Of a DNA stretch of 64,000 nt, positions 18,338 to 25,850 are shown one piece after another. Numbering within the stretch: the first letter of the stretch is position 1; each line of letters starts with the position of its first letter. Source of the stretch: CAYPNF01 sp964411985 (GTDB lineage: Bacteria; Verrucomicrobiota; Verrucomicrobiia; Limisphaerales; J093); the NCBI GenBank assembly GCA_964411985.1, contig CAYPNF010000037.1, forward strand, positions 1 to 64,000, written 5' to 3'. The notes under the pieces are model-generated. The model was not told the origin of the DNA, ran no database searches, and saw only the letters and a list, made by a program, of their open reading frames with translations. A program made the position numbers and the translations under genes.

Positions 18338-18676
18338 ATGAAACGTTACGGAATGGTGATTGGCCTCCAAACGGCTCAAGTCGAGGAATACAAACGTCTT
18401 CACGCGAGTGTCTGGCCGGAAGTGTTGAAGATGATCCATGCCTGCAACATCCAGAACTACTCGATCTATCTCCGTCAGCTCGATGACGGGTGCCATTACC
18501 TGTTCAGCTATTTCGAGTACACTGGAACCGATTTTGCCGCAGACATGGCCAAGATGGCGGCCGATCCCACGACGCAGCGTTGGTGGGCGGTGTGCAAGCC
18601 GTGTCAGCAGCCGCTCCAAAGGCGGTCGTCGGAAGAGTGGTGGGCAAACATGGAGGAAGTATTCCATTGGGATTAA
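18338..18676 (+). CDS. rhaM: L-rhamnose mutarotase
   Basis: A 112-residue protein matching the length and pattern of RhaM, which interconverts alpha and beta anomers of L-rhamnose. The residues reported as important in the E. coli enzyme are in register: Y18, H22 (VEEYKRLH), Y41 (NIQNYSIYL) and the tandem Trp pair W82-W83 (QRWWAVC), with the C-terminal MEEVFHWD typical of the family. It is cytosolic and last in the operon, ten bases after rhaT. No rhamnose isomerase, kinase or aldolase is present in the window, so the downstream pathway must be elsewhere. Confidence 0.9.
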   Translation: MKRYGMVIGLQTAQVEEYKRLHASVWPEVLKMIHACNIQNYSIYLRQLDDGCHYLFSYFEYTGTDFAADMAKMAADPTTQRWWAVCKPCQQPLQRRSSEEWWANMEEVFHWD

Positions 18677-18741
18677 GAGTTCCGCTACTTCGTTAGGCTA
18701 TCCTGACCGTCACTTTGCTACGAATGGCAGCTGGAAGAGGA

Positions 18742-21024
18742 TTACCAAGACTCGGTGAGCAGGTACTGTCTCACCCACCAAGGGTCCGGGAAGAATGGGT
18801 CGTTGCCTGGAATCAAGGAGGTGCGGATACGGTAAGCCCGAAACTCGCCCGGGACAGGCATGGGGCCGAAGGCTTCCGACTCATCGATATCGATTGGATT
18901 GATGTCGCTTACCTTGGTCCAGTGCACCAGATCCGAGGAGCTTTCGATCACGGAGACCAACCATGGCATGGCAGGCAAATCGCGCACGGCTAGCCTGATG
19001 CCGTAACGCGGCGGAAGCCGAAACTCAGGAATGGTCGTTATCAGCTCCAAGCCGCCGCCATGGATGTCACCCAGCGGCATGGCGTTCGGCCCGGCGACAC
19101 CAGCCGCGAACATGGGCATCGCTTCTTCCAGGTTCGACCATAGCTGGTCCGGTGCCTGATCCAGTGCGGAGGGGTTGCGAAAGTTCTGCAGGAGAATCTG
19201 TCCTCGGCGGAAGCAAGTGTTGTCCGAGAGAGTGAGCCAAATTTCACCGGTGCGGAAGACATCGAACTTCGTGACGGTGGAGTCTGGGCTGGCGGTGGCA
19301 GGTGCGCAGCTCGCATCGCAACGGACGTCCCCAAGGATGGAGAGCTCAGGGTCGCTAAACCCTTGGACTCGCAAACCGTTGGTTGTGACCAGAAAACCGG
19401 TTGTATCAACATGGAAGGCACCGTTCCTGGTCGCATATAGGGCGTCCGTAACGGGGTCGCGCACCTGGAAAAAGCCCAGGCCTATGATCGCCAGGTCGGT
19501 CGAGTTGCCGGTGAGGGTAAACGGACCTTGGAGACGAAACTGCTGGCGTCGGCGTGCGACCAGCATTTCTTCCTCCAACTCACGGAGCTCAAGAGCACTC
19601 ATCACCAAAGATCCCATGCCGGCAGCATTGGGCCTAGAGAGAGGCGTCCATAGCCCTGAACTCGTTCTTCGTTCATAGGCACCCCAGCGGTCTCGGACCA
19701 GCCCTGCTGGCGCCGAACAGTCCTGAAGAAGAACACAACCCCTCAGAAACCTCGTGCCGTCGCTGAGATACACATGGATCTCCCCCGACCTGCCGATGGT
19801 CCAGCGCCGCATCAGAGCATCAGACATGGTAGTGGCAGGACGGCCGTTTGAATCGATCACCACATCACCGATTTCTGTGAGCGTGCCATCGGAGTGGCCT
19901 TGCACCCGCCAGCCTGCATAATTGACCAGGTGACCATAGGGATCCAGGCAGAACGCCCCGGCGCGTGTTGCATAAAAGGCGTTGGAGTTGGGTTCGCGTA
20001 GGATGAAGAAGCCTTTCCCTCGGATGGCCAGATCGTTTGGATTCTGGGTATAACGGATGAGCCCCGGGGCGACCCTCCACGAATTGCTTTCCATCACGCT
20101 GACGCTCAAGCAGGGCGTGGTCAGGTCGTATTGGCTCAGGCCGACGGCCAACGAGCCTAGACCTTGGGTAGTCGGGGGCAGGGGCTTCGCCAGGGGTTCT
20201 GCCAGATCCGTGATCCACCAGAGCCGATCAGCCTCTTTGGCCAGCAGTGAGGGATTACGGAAATCCTGAAGCAAGATCTGCCCCCTTAGGCTTTTGGTCC
20301 CGTCACACCAAGTAACTAGAATCCGTCCGTCGCTCTCGAAGTTGTATGTATGGACCCTGGCATCTGCGGGTGCTCCTTCGGGACGGTATTGGCTATCGAT
20401 TTGCAGGTCGCCGATCTCCTCCAGGCTTGGGTCTTTGAAACCCTGCACGCGCAGGCCGTTCCGGGTGACTAAGTATCGTAGATCGTCGACGTAGAGGGAG
20501 CTGCCGTCGCGCGTAACCATTGGTGTCCCGTCCGCTGCGCGCACTACGAAGTACCCTCGGCCCACAATGGAGAGCGAACGAAGCCTGTTGCCTTCTTCGC
20601 CCATAGCTTCGGCTAAGGCCCAGTTGGTGACGGTGGTCACGATGCTGGTGGCACCTAGAATCTGTCCAGCGGAGACGAACGTGAAGAGGTTTGTCCGAAA
20701 AGAAATGTAAGGATTCGTCAACCCAATGCTGTTCGTCAACCAGATCGGGTTGGCCGAAAGGTGGTTCGACGTGTAGTAGCAGTTCGAATGGTCGTTGGGC
20801 CGCCAGATCCTAATCTTTGTGATCCCGAGATTGGTCAACGATCCTAGTGCCGAAACAAGCGTGGAGTTCGTTAGGGGTGTCAGCGCGATCGCTGCTCGGC
20901 AGCAGAACACGACTATGAATGCGAAACCGAGGATGCGAAGAAAGCTCCCGCAGGAGCTCTTTTTTGCCCGGTACGCTAGGACTTGTGCCACCCTCCGGAG
21001 GCGTTCATGCCTACTTATAGCCAT
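18742..21024 (-). CDS. Secreted protein with three tandem flagellar hook (FlgE/F/G)-like modules
   Basis: The frame is open from 21198, but the ATG at 21024 places a basic region and hydrophobic signal (FLRILGFAFIVVFCCRAAIA) at the N-terminus, giving about 760 residues. Three repeats of the FlgE/FlgF/FlgG core are visible (about residues 149-294, 329-487 and 509-654 from this start). Each has a [D]LAIxGxGFF-like entry (SIVGRGYFVV, DLAIRGKGFFIL, DLAIIGLGFFQV), a TRxGxFxxDxxGxLVxxxGxRVQG strand set (ATRAGAFCLDPYGHLV; ATRNGAFHVDTTGFLV), an EIGD/ILGD strand, an SDGTxxxxGQILLQxFxNPxxL segment, and a GxGSL turn like the hook C-terminal D0 entry. The protein ends in a verrucomicrobial SSDLVHWT...FRAYRI module. 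No other flagellar gene is nearby. It is probably a surface or periplasmic filament-like or structural protein; function unknown. Confidence 0.75.
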   Translation of the reverse strand: MAISRHERLRRVAQVLAYRAKKSSCGSFLRILGFAFIVVFCCRAAIALTPLTNSTLVSALGSLTNLGITKIRIWRPNDHSNCYYTSNHLSANPIWLTNSIGLTNPYISFRTNLFTFVSAGQILGATSIVTTVTNWALAEAMGEEGNRLRSLSIVGRGYFVVRAADGTPMVTRDGSSLYVDDLRYLVTRNGLRVQGFKDPSLEEIGDLQIDSQYRPEGAPADARVHTYNFESDGRILVTWCDGTKSLRGQILLQDFRNPSLLAKEADRLWWITDLAEPLAKPLPPTTQGLGSLAVGLSQYDLTTPCLSVSVMESNSWRVAPGLIRYTQNPNDLAIRGKGFFILREPNSNAFYATRAGAFCLDPYGHLVNYAGWRVQGHSDGTLTEIGDVVIDSNGRPATTMSDALMRRWTIGRSGEIHVYLSDGTRFLRGCVLLQDCSAPAGLVRDRWGAYERRTSSGLWTPLSRPNAAGMGSLVMSALELRELEEEMLVARRRQQFRLQGPFTLTGNSTDLAIIGLGFFQVRDPVTDALYATRNGAFHVDTTGFLVTTNGLRVQGFSDPELSILGDVRCDASCAPATASPDSTVTKFDVFRTGEIWLTLSDNTCFRRGQILLQNFRNPSALDQAPDQLWSNLEEAMPMFAAGVAGPNAMPLGDIHGGGLELITTIPEFRLPPRYGIRLAVRDLPAMPWLVSVIESSSDLVHWTKVSDINPIDIDESEAFGPMPVPGEFRAYRIRTSLIPGNDPFFPDPWWVRQYLLTESW

Positions 21025-21198
21025 CAAGGGGACAGAAGCAACTAGTATGCCGTCCCAAAGCAACCTCCCCGCATCCGCCAGGCCTCGCACGGACAGCTCC
21101 TCAATTCCGAGTTCCCTCTTCGCGTGATCCGCTGGCTCCAGGCACTTCCCAAGCCATGATTCATCCCTTCGCCAACGACCATGACCTGCATCGCGCAC

Positions 21199-21546
21199 CT
21201 ATCGGCTTTTGGGCTCCGGCTTGGCGTAAAGCTCCTTTGGGGCGGTCGGAAAGTACTTGAACAGCGCCGGGCACAACCAGCCCTCCATCCCAAATTGGTC
21301 GCACCAGTACCAGTTGCCCCCGTATTCCTCCCGCCGCCACTCCAGCTTGAGCGCGTAGCCCGGGAACGGGTTCGGAGAGAACAACAGCTTGAACCCCGCT
21401 TCCGCGTTCGGAATATGGGCGGTGGCGCGGTCAAGCATCGTGTCGATCCCCGCGACGAAGGCTTCGCGGACCAAGCCCGCGGTGGGGTCATCGAAGACCC
21501 ACTGTCCTTCAACTTTGTAAGGGAAGAGGACGGAAATCACGTTCAT
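21199..21546 (-). CDS. DUF6717-like small hypothetical protein
   Basis: About 115 residues beginning MNVISVLFPYKVEGQWVFDD, with AEAGFKLLFSPNPFPG, LEWRREEYGGNWYWC and MEGWLCPALFKYFPTAP. This matches what I remember of the DUF6717 family, small uncharacterised bacterial proteins rich in Trp and Tyr. The frame is open to 21912, but the residues before the ATG at 21546 are low-complexity and lie antisense to the WD40 gene's start, so the short start is preferred. GGAGG lies directly before the ATG, closer than usual. The gene ends just before the longest possible start of the hook-module gene and is on the same strand, so it could share a transcript with it. Function unknown. Confidence 0.6.
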   Translation of the reverse strand: MNVISVLFPYKVEGQWVFDDPTAGLVREAFVAGIDTMLDRATAHIPNAEAGFKLLFSPNPFPGYALKLEWRREEYGGNWYWCDQFGMEGWLCPALFKYFPTAPKELYAKPEPKSR

Positions 21547-21809
21547 CCTCCAATCTAGTGCCTGATTGCCGAAATAAGCAACGCGCCCGGTGCCAGCAGC
21601 GGCGCCTTCGCTGGTGATTGACCCCGCAGCCACCTCCGAAAGCTGCCTTTCATATCGAGCGGTCGCGGTGCCTTGACAACCCCGGCACACCAAGCTCTTA
21701 TAGGGAGGGTTCGGCCTATGGGAGTAAGGTGTTGCGTAAGGAAGAGTCTGCAAAAATGGGCAACCAAACTCAGCTTCACCCGGTTGGGGCCTCAAACAAG
21801 GCTTAGTCG

Positions 21810-23807
21810 ATGACACTGGGCTCTGAATACACGGCCGTGGCACTGGCAATCCTCGGGGTCTGTGAGGCGGCCATCCTTGCCACGGCAGCTTCCAGTGCGT
21901 GCGTCGCGGCACCCGCTGAGAAGGTGCAGCCGGTGACGACGTTGCGAGGGCATAGGTTGCCGGTCACCGGAGTGGCCTTTTCCCCGGACGGCCAGCGCTT
22001 GGTTTCGGGGAGCTTCGATACCACGGCCAAGGTGTGGGATGTCCAGACCGGCCGCGAGCTCTTCACCGCGCCTGGCCACCCCGGGGGTGTAATCTCGGTT
22101 GCTTCTTCCCCGGACGGCCAGCAGTTTCTGGCCGGCTGTCGTGAGGGCGAAAACCACGGCAAACTCTGGGATGCTCAAACCGGGCGCCTGCTGAAAGACA
22201 TTCCGCCGTCTTTGGCGCCTCCCTCGCGAGACTGGGTGGAGTCCGAAGCACTGCGGCCCACCCCCAAGCCGCGCTTTCGAGGGGGGAGCGTTGAGAGCGT
22301 TGCGTTTTCTCCTGACGGCAAACGCGTGCTTGCGGGGGCACATGAAGGTCGCGTTCTGGTGTGGAATGCTGCGGATGGGGAGCTGGTGCTCGACCTCCAT
22401 GGGCATGGTGATTCTATTGTCTACGCGGCGGCTTTTTCTCCGGATGGCCTCCTCATGGTCACCGCTGGCTACGACTCCAAAATCAAGCTCTGGAGCGCGC
22501 AGGATGGTCGAGCACTCCAGGCGCTTCCAGGGTACACGAGCGCGATCGCGTCTTTGGCCTTCTTCCCTGATTCCGGCCGAATACTCCTCGCCAACTACAA
22601 TAAGACGACTCGGATTTGGGATCTCAAAGCAGGCCGGGAGGTTTTGGTCCTTCGAGAGCGTCAGGACGGAGTTCAATGCGTCGCGGTGTCCCCCAGTGGT
22701 AGACGGGTGGTGACGGGTGGCGCAGAGACGGCGGTTTGGGATGCGGAGGATGGTCGCGAACTGTTTGCCCTCGGGGGGGCGGCAAGTTGGCTGGCGTCCG
22801 TTGCCTTTTCTCCCGACGGACGAAAAGTGGCTGGTGGAAACGGGAAAGGCACGATCGACATCTGGGATGTTGGTCCGGAGGAACTCTCCAAGACATGCGC
22901 GATCGGCGGTGCGTTCACCGAGGTCCGGTTGGAGAGCGAATATCTGCCCATCGCGGCTCGGGTGGCCGGGGATTTCGGGCGAGGGGAGATCCACGGCGTG
23001 GCAATTCGGGGACGAATCCCGGAGAAAGGCGATGGAGCAGCAGAGATCCTCCTCGACACTCGGCGGGCGGAGCTGAATCAGTTTGGTGACGTTGTGGGAC
23101 GAACGGGACCTGAGCCGACGCGCACCTCAGTTTTGTTGCGGCACGCGGGTACGGCGGAAGGTGGAGGTTCGGCGCGCGACTTGGCGCTCAGAGAGTCGCC
23201 TGGATCTCTGGGGTTCAGAAGGTATGAGCTGGCCTTCCCGGGAGGGCTCCTCGAGGGGCGGTTCGTCCTGGTGCTGGGCACCAAAAACCGGGGACCACAC
23301 CGTCTGCTCATCTATGCCAACGAACCGCCAAAAGATGGGCGGGTTCCCAGGGCACCGAGCCACATCATCCCGTTGCACGGACTGCCCTCGGTCACCTCGG
23401 CATTGCCGGAGCTCCAGCCCGGTCCGCACATCGATCTAAAAGGTTATTATACGACGCTCGATGGTCACATCCGCAGCCTGACGATAGAAGGCGAGACTAA
23501 TGATCTTGCCAAGGTGGTTTTCGATCCTAATACCATTCGCTTCGACGCCTATGGCGAACCTGTGATGTCCACCGCCATCGGGCCTCCGCGTTTTGAGGTT
23601 ACTTTGAATCCAGTGCAAATCAGCGACCCGCTTAGGCAAGGACGAAGACTCTTCATCGCCGTCCCCAAGGCCCTGCAGAACACCAACCGTGTTTCGGTGG
23701 TGCTAGGTCCCAAGGAAAGCGGCCCCCACCGGATGCTCCTCTACCGGGGCAAGGAGATCCAGTATATCATCCCTGTTTTTCGTCCCGTGCCATGGCGGCG
23801 CGAATAA
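21810..23807 (+). CDS. Exported WD40-repeat protein
   Basis: A 665-residue protein with an N-terminal hydrophobic, Ala-rich signal-like segment (LAILGVCEAAILATAASSAC), followed by about seven WD40 repeats (residues about 45-365). The repeats are marked by VAFSPDGQRLVSGSFDTTAKVWD, VAFSPDGKRVLAGAHEGRVLVWN and similar FSPDG...WD units (quoted here in part: VAFSPDGQRLVSG, TTAKVWD, VAFSPDGKRVLAG). The last 300 residues are a beta-rich, unrecognised region containing LLIYANEPPKDGRVP and a repeated GPHRLLIY/GPHRMLLY motif. A beta-propeller scaffold binding other proteins is likely. The start overlaps, on the opposite strand, only the upstream extension of the DUF6717-like frame, not its likely coding part. 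Confidence 0.8.
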   Translation: MTLGSEYTAVALAILGVCEAAILATAASSACVAAPAEKVQPVTTLRGHRLPVTGVAFSPDGQRLVSGSFDTTAKVWDVQTGRELFTAPGHPGGVISVASSPDGQQFLAGCREGENHGKLWDAQTGRLLKDIPPSLAPPSRDWVESEALRPTPKPRFRGGSVESVAFSPDGKRVLAGAHEGRVLVWNAADGELVLDLHGHGDSIVYAAAFSPDGLLMVTAGYDSKIKLWSAQDGRALQALPGYTSAIASLAFFPDSGRILLANYNKTTRIWDLKAGREVLVLRERQDGVQCVAVSPSGRRVVTGGAETAVWDAEDGRELFALGGAASWLASVAFSPDGRKVAGGNGKGTIDIWDVGPEELSKTCAIGGAFTEVRLESEYLPIAARVAGDFGRGEIHGVAIRGRIPEKGDGAAEILLDTRRAELNQFGDVVGRTGPEPTRTSVLLRHAGTAEGGGSARDLALRESPGSLGFRRYELAFPGGLLEGRFVLVLGTKNRGPHRLLIYANEPPKDGRVPRAPSHIIPLHGLPSVTSALPELQPGPHIDLKGYYTTLDGHIRSLTIEGETNDLAKVVFDPNTIRFDAYGEPVMSTAIGPPRFEVTLNPVQISDPLRQGRRLFIAVPKALQNTNRVSVVLGPKESGPHRMLLYRGKEIQYIIPVFRPVPWRRE

Positions 23808-24185
23808 GGCACTTGGGTGGGTTGCCCGGGTGCCACCTGGGAAACCCCGCACCCGACCAGGAGGTTGTGAGCTTCGACTTCGTCTCCCGCATAACCACCA
23901 CCGCCGCCCCCTTACTGTGCGCAGTGACGGTGGAGTAGAGCTGGTGGCCAAGCCGCCATGGGGCCTAATGGTCGCCGCGGCATCCCCAAGACGCTGTGCT
24001 CGCGTGTCAGGAGCGAACCAGATCTATCGTCATCACTCTCGAGACAAGGGGTTAGAATCCCGTTCTACCGCGCACCCTGGAGTCGGCAGGAGGTCTGTGT
24101 GAAGTCGCGAGACTCGTGGTCGTTTTCGTTGTTTTGACAGGTGAGCATGGGTAGTATCGAATGAACAGACAAGACAACACGAGTT
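23808..24185. other. Gene-free region before the fucosidase operon
   Basis: About 380 bases without a supported gene. The stretch GGGGTTAGAATCCCGTTC near 24048-24065 resembles a tRNA T-arm and is followed by TACCGCGCACC, but no matching 5' half of normal length is present, so I do not call a tRNA. The promoter of the fucosidase operon should be here. Nothing else is recognisable. Confidence 0.4.
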
Positions 24186-25844
24186 ATGAAGATCGTTTGG
24201 TTAGCTTTTGCTTTGTTGGCTGGCCCGGTTCTGGACGCTGCCGAATCCAAGACTGTGACTGGCCCAGTTCCTTATCCAGAGCGCATGATGTGGTGGGGAG
24301 ATGCCCGTTTTGGCCTGTTTGTCCATTGGGGACCGGTGTCCCTCAAAGGCACTGAAATCGGCTGGTCGCGGGGAGGGGACCGGCGCGGTTACGGTTCGAA
24401 GGGAACCGAGGTGCCAGCCGAGGTCTACGACAACCTCTATAAGGAATTCAATCCCACGAAGTTCAACGCGCGCGAATGGGTCGGCATCGCCAAGGCCGCC
24501 GGCATGAAGTACCTGGTCTTCACCAGTCGGCACCACGACGGTTTCAGTATGTTCGATTCGAAAGCCACTGACTACAAGATCACCAGCCCGCTAAGCCCGT
24601 TTCAACGTGATGTCGTCAAGGAGCTGGCCGATGCTTGCCACGAGGCGGGCTTGCGGTTTGGCCTCTATTACTCCCAGCCCCACTGGCAGCATCCCGACGC
24701 CTTCACCCCCGACCGTCACGGCAATTACCTCAGCTACCTCAAGCAGCAGGTCACCGAACTGTGTACAAACTATGGTCAGTTGGACATCATTTGGTTCGAC
24801 GGCCTTGGGAAGACGGCAAAGGAATACGACGGCGAGGGGCTGGTGAAGATCATTCGAGGTCTTCAACCTCAGATCATTATCAACGACCGGACCGGGCTGC
24901 CAGAGGATCATGACACGCCCGAGCAACGCGTTGGAAAATACCAGGACAACCGGCCGTGGGAGTCTTGCATCACGATCTGCCGGCAGTGGGCCTGGAAGCC
25001 GGACGACGACATGAAGTCCCTGAAAGAATGCCTCCAGACACTGGTCCTTTGCGCCGGTGGCGACGGTAACCTGCTCTTCAATGTCGGTCCGATGCCGGAT
25101 GGTCGCATCGAACCTCGCCAAGTGGAGCGATTGAAGGAGATGGGGGCGTGGCTCACAAAGAACGGCTCGAGTGTGTATGGCACACGTGGCGGCCCTTGGA
25201 AACCGACTAAGGGTGTCGCCAGCACCCGAAAAGGGAATACCATCTTCGTGCATGTCTTTCGCGCCAACAACGGTTCGGTGGAACTCCCGGACCTGCCGCG
25301 TCGTGTGAAAAGCGCGATCCTGCTCTCAGGTGGCGAGGTGCCGTTCCATCAGCAGCAGGGCAAGTTGACGCTCAATCTAAAGTCTTCGCAGCTGGATCCA
25401 ATCGATACCGTGGTAAAAGTGGATCTTGACGGTTCAGCCTTGGACCTCCCGGTGCTTGCGTTGACATCCGAGGTCAAAGCCACGGCGTCCAACGTCTATC
25501 AAGGCCAGACTGAAGAGTACGGCCCTCAGCAAGCGTTTGACAATGATCCCCACACACGTTGGGCGACTGACTCCGGGACAAAGCAGGCCTGGATCGCAGC
25601 CAGTTTTCCCAAGGCGCTTACTGTCCAACGGGTTCGGATCGAGGAAGCCTATGCGGGGCGAGTGCGTAAGTTCGAGTTTCAGTATCGAGACGGAGAATCG
25701 TGGAAGACGATCTTTGACGGCACGAGCATCGGCGAGTGGTTTCAGAAAAAGTTCGATTCCGTCACCGCTCGTGAGTTTCGGCTGAATATTCTCGACTCCA
25801 GTGATGGGCCAACCCTTGCCGACATCGAGCTTTTCGAAAAGTAG
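24186..25844 (+). CDS. Secreted GH29 alpha-L-fucosidase with C-terminal F5/8-type domain
   Basis: A 552-residue exported enzyme (signal peptide MKIVWLAFALLAGPVLDAAE). The GH29 catalytic barrel shows RFGLFVHWGPVSL, AGMKYLVFTSRHHDGFSMF, GLRFGLYYSQPHW and the nucleophile region LDIIWFDG, with D205 as the likely nucleophile. The pattern LLFNVGPMPDGRIEP typically closes the barrel. A C-terminal discoidin (F5/8 type C, CBM32-like) domain at about residues 425-552 (AFDNDPHTRWATDSG, AREFRLNI) probably binds glycan. It hydrolyses alpha-L-fucosyl linkages in the periplasm or outside the cell. It leads a five-gene operon; the symporter starts six bases after its stop. Family assignment is firm; linkage specificity is not known. 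Confidence 0.92.
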   Translation: MKIVWLAFALLAGPVLDAAESKTVTGPVPYPERMMWWGDARFGLFVHWGPVSLKGTEIGWSRGGDRRGYGSKGTEVPAEVYDNLYKEFNPTKFNAREWVGIAKAAGMKYLVFTSRHHDGFSMFDSKATDYKITSPLSPFQRDVVKELADACHEAGLRFGLYYSQPHWQHPDAFTPDRHGNYLSYLKQQVTELCTNYGQLDIIWFDGLGKTAKEYDGEGLVKIIRGLQPQIIINDRTGLPEDHDTPEQRVGKYQDNRPWESCITICRQWAWKPDDDMKSLKECLQTLVLCAGGDGNLLFNVGPMPDGRIEPRQVERLKEMGAWLTKNGSSVYGTRGGPWKPTKGVASTRKGNTIFVHVFRANNGSVELPDLPRRVKSAILLSGGEVPFHQQQGKLTLNLKSSQLDPIDTVVKVDLDGSALDLPVLALTSEVKATASNVYQGQTEEYGPQQAFDNDPHTRWATDSGTKQAWIAASFPKALTVQRVRIEEAYAGRVRKFEFQYRDGESWKTIFDGTSIGEWFQKKFDSVTAREFRLNILDSSDGPTLADIELFEK

Positions 25845-25850
25845 CTATCC

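Noticed and set aside
21547..21912. N-terminal extension of the DUF6717-like frame
   Set aside because: The extension is Pro/Arg-rich low-complexity sequence that overlaps the start of the WD40 gene on the other strand; the family-like sequence starts at 21546.
23916..24075. Possible full tRNA formed by GTGCGC upstream and GCGCAC downstream
   Set aside because: The ends are about 155 bases apart, the T-stem has a mismatch and no anticodon arm could be fitted, so only a remnant is considered.
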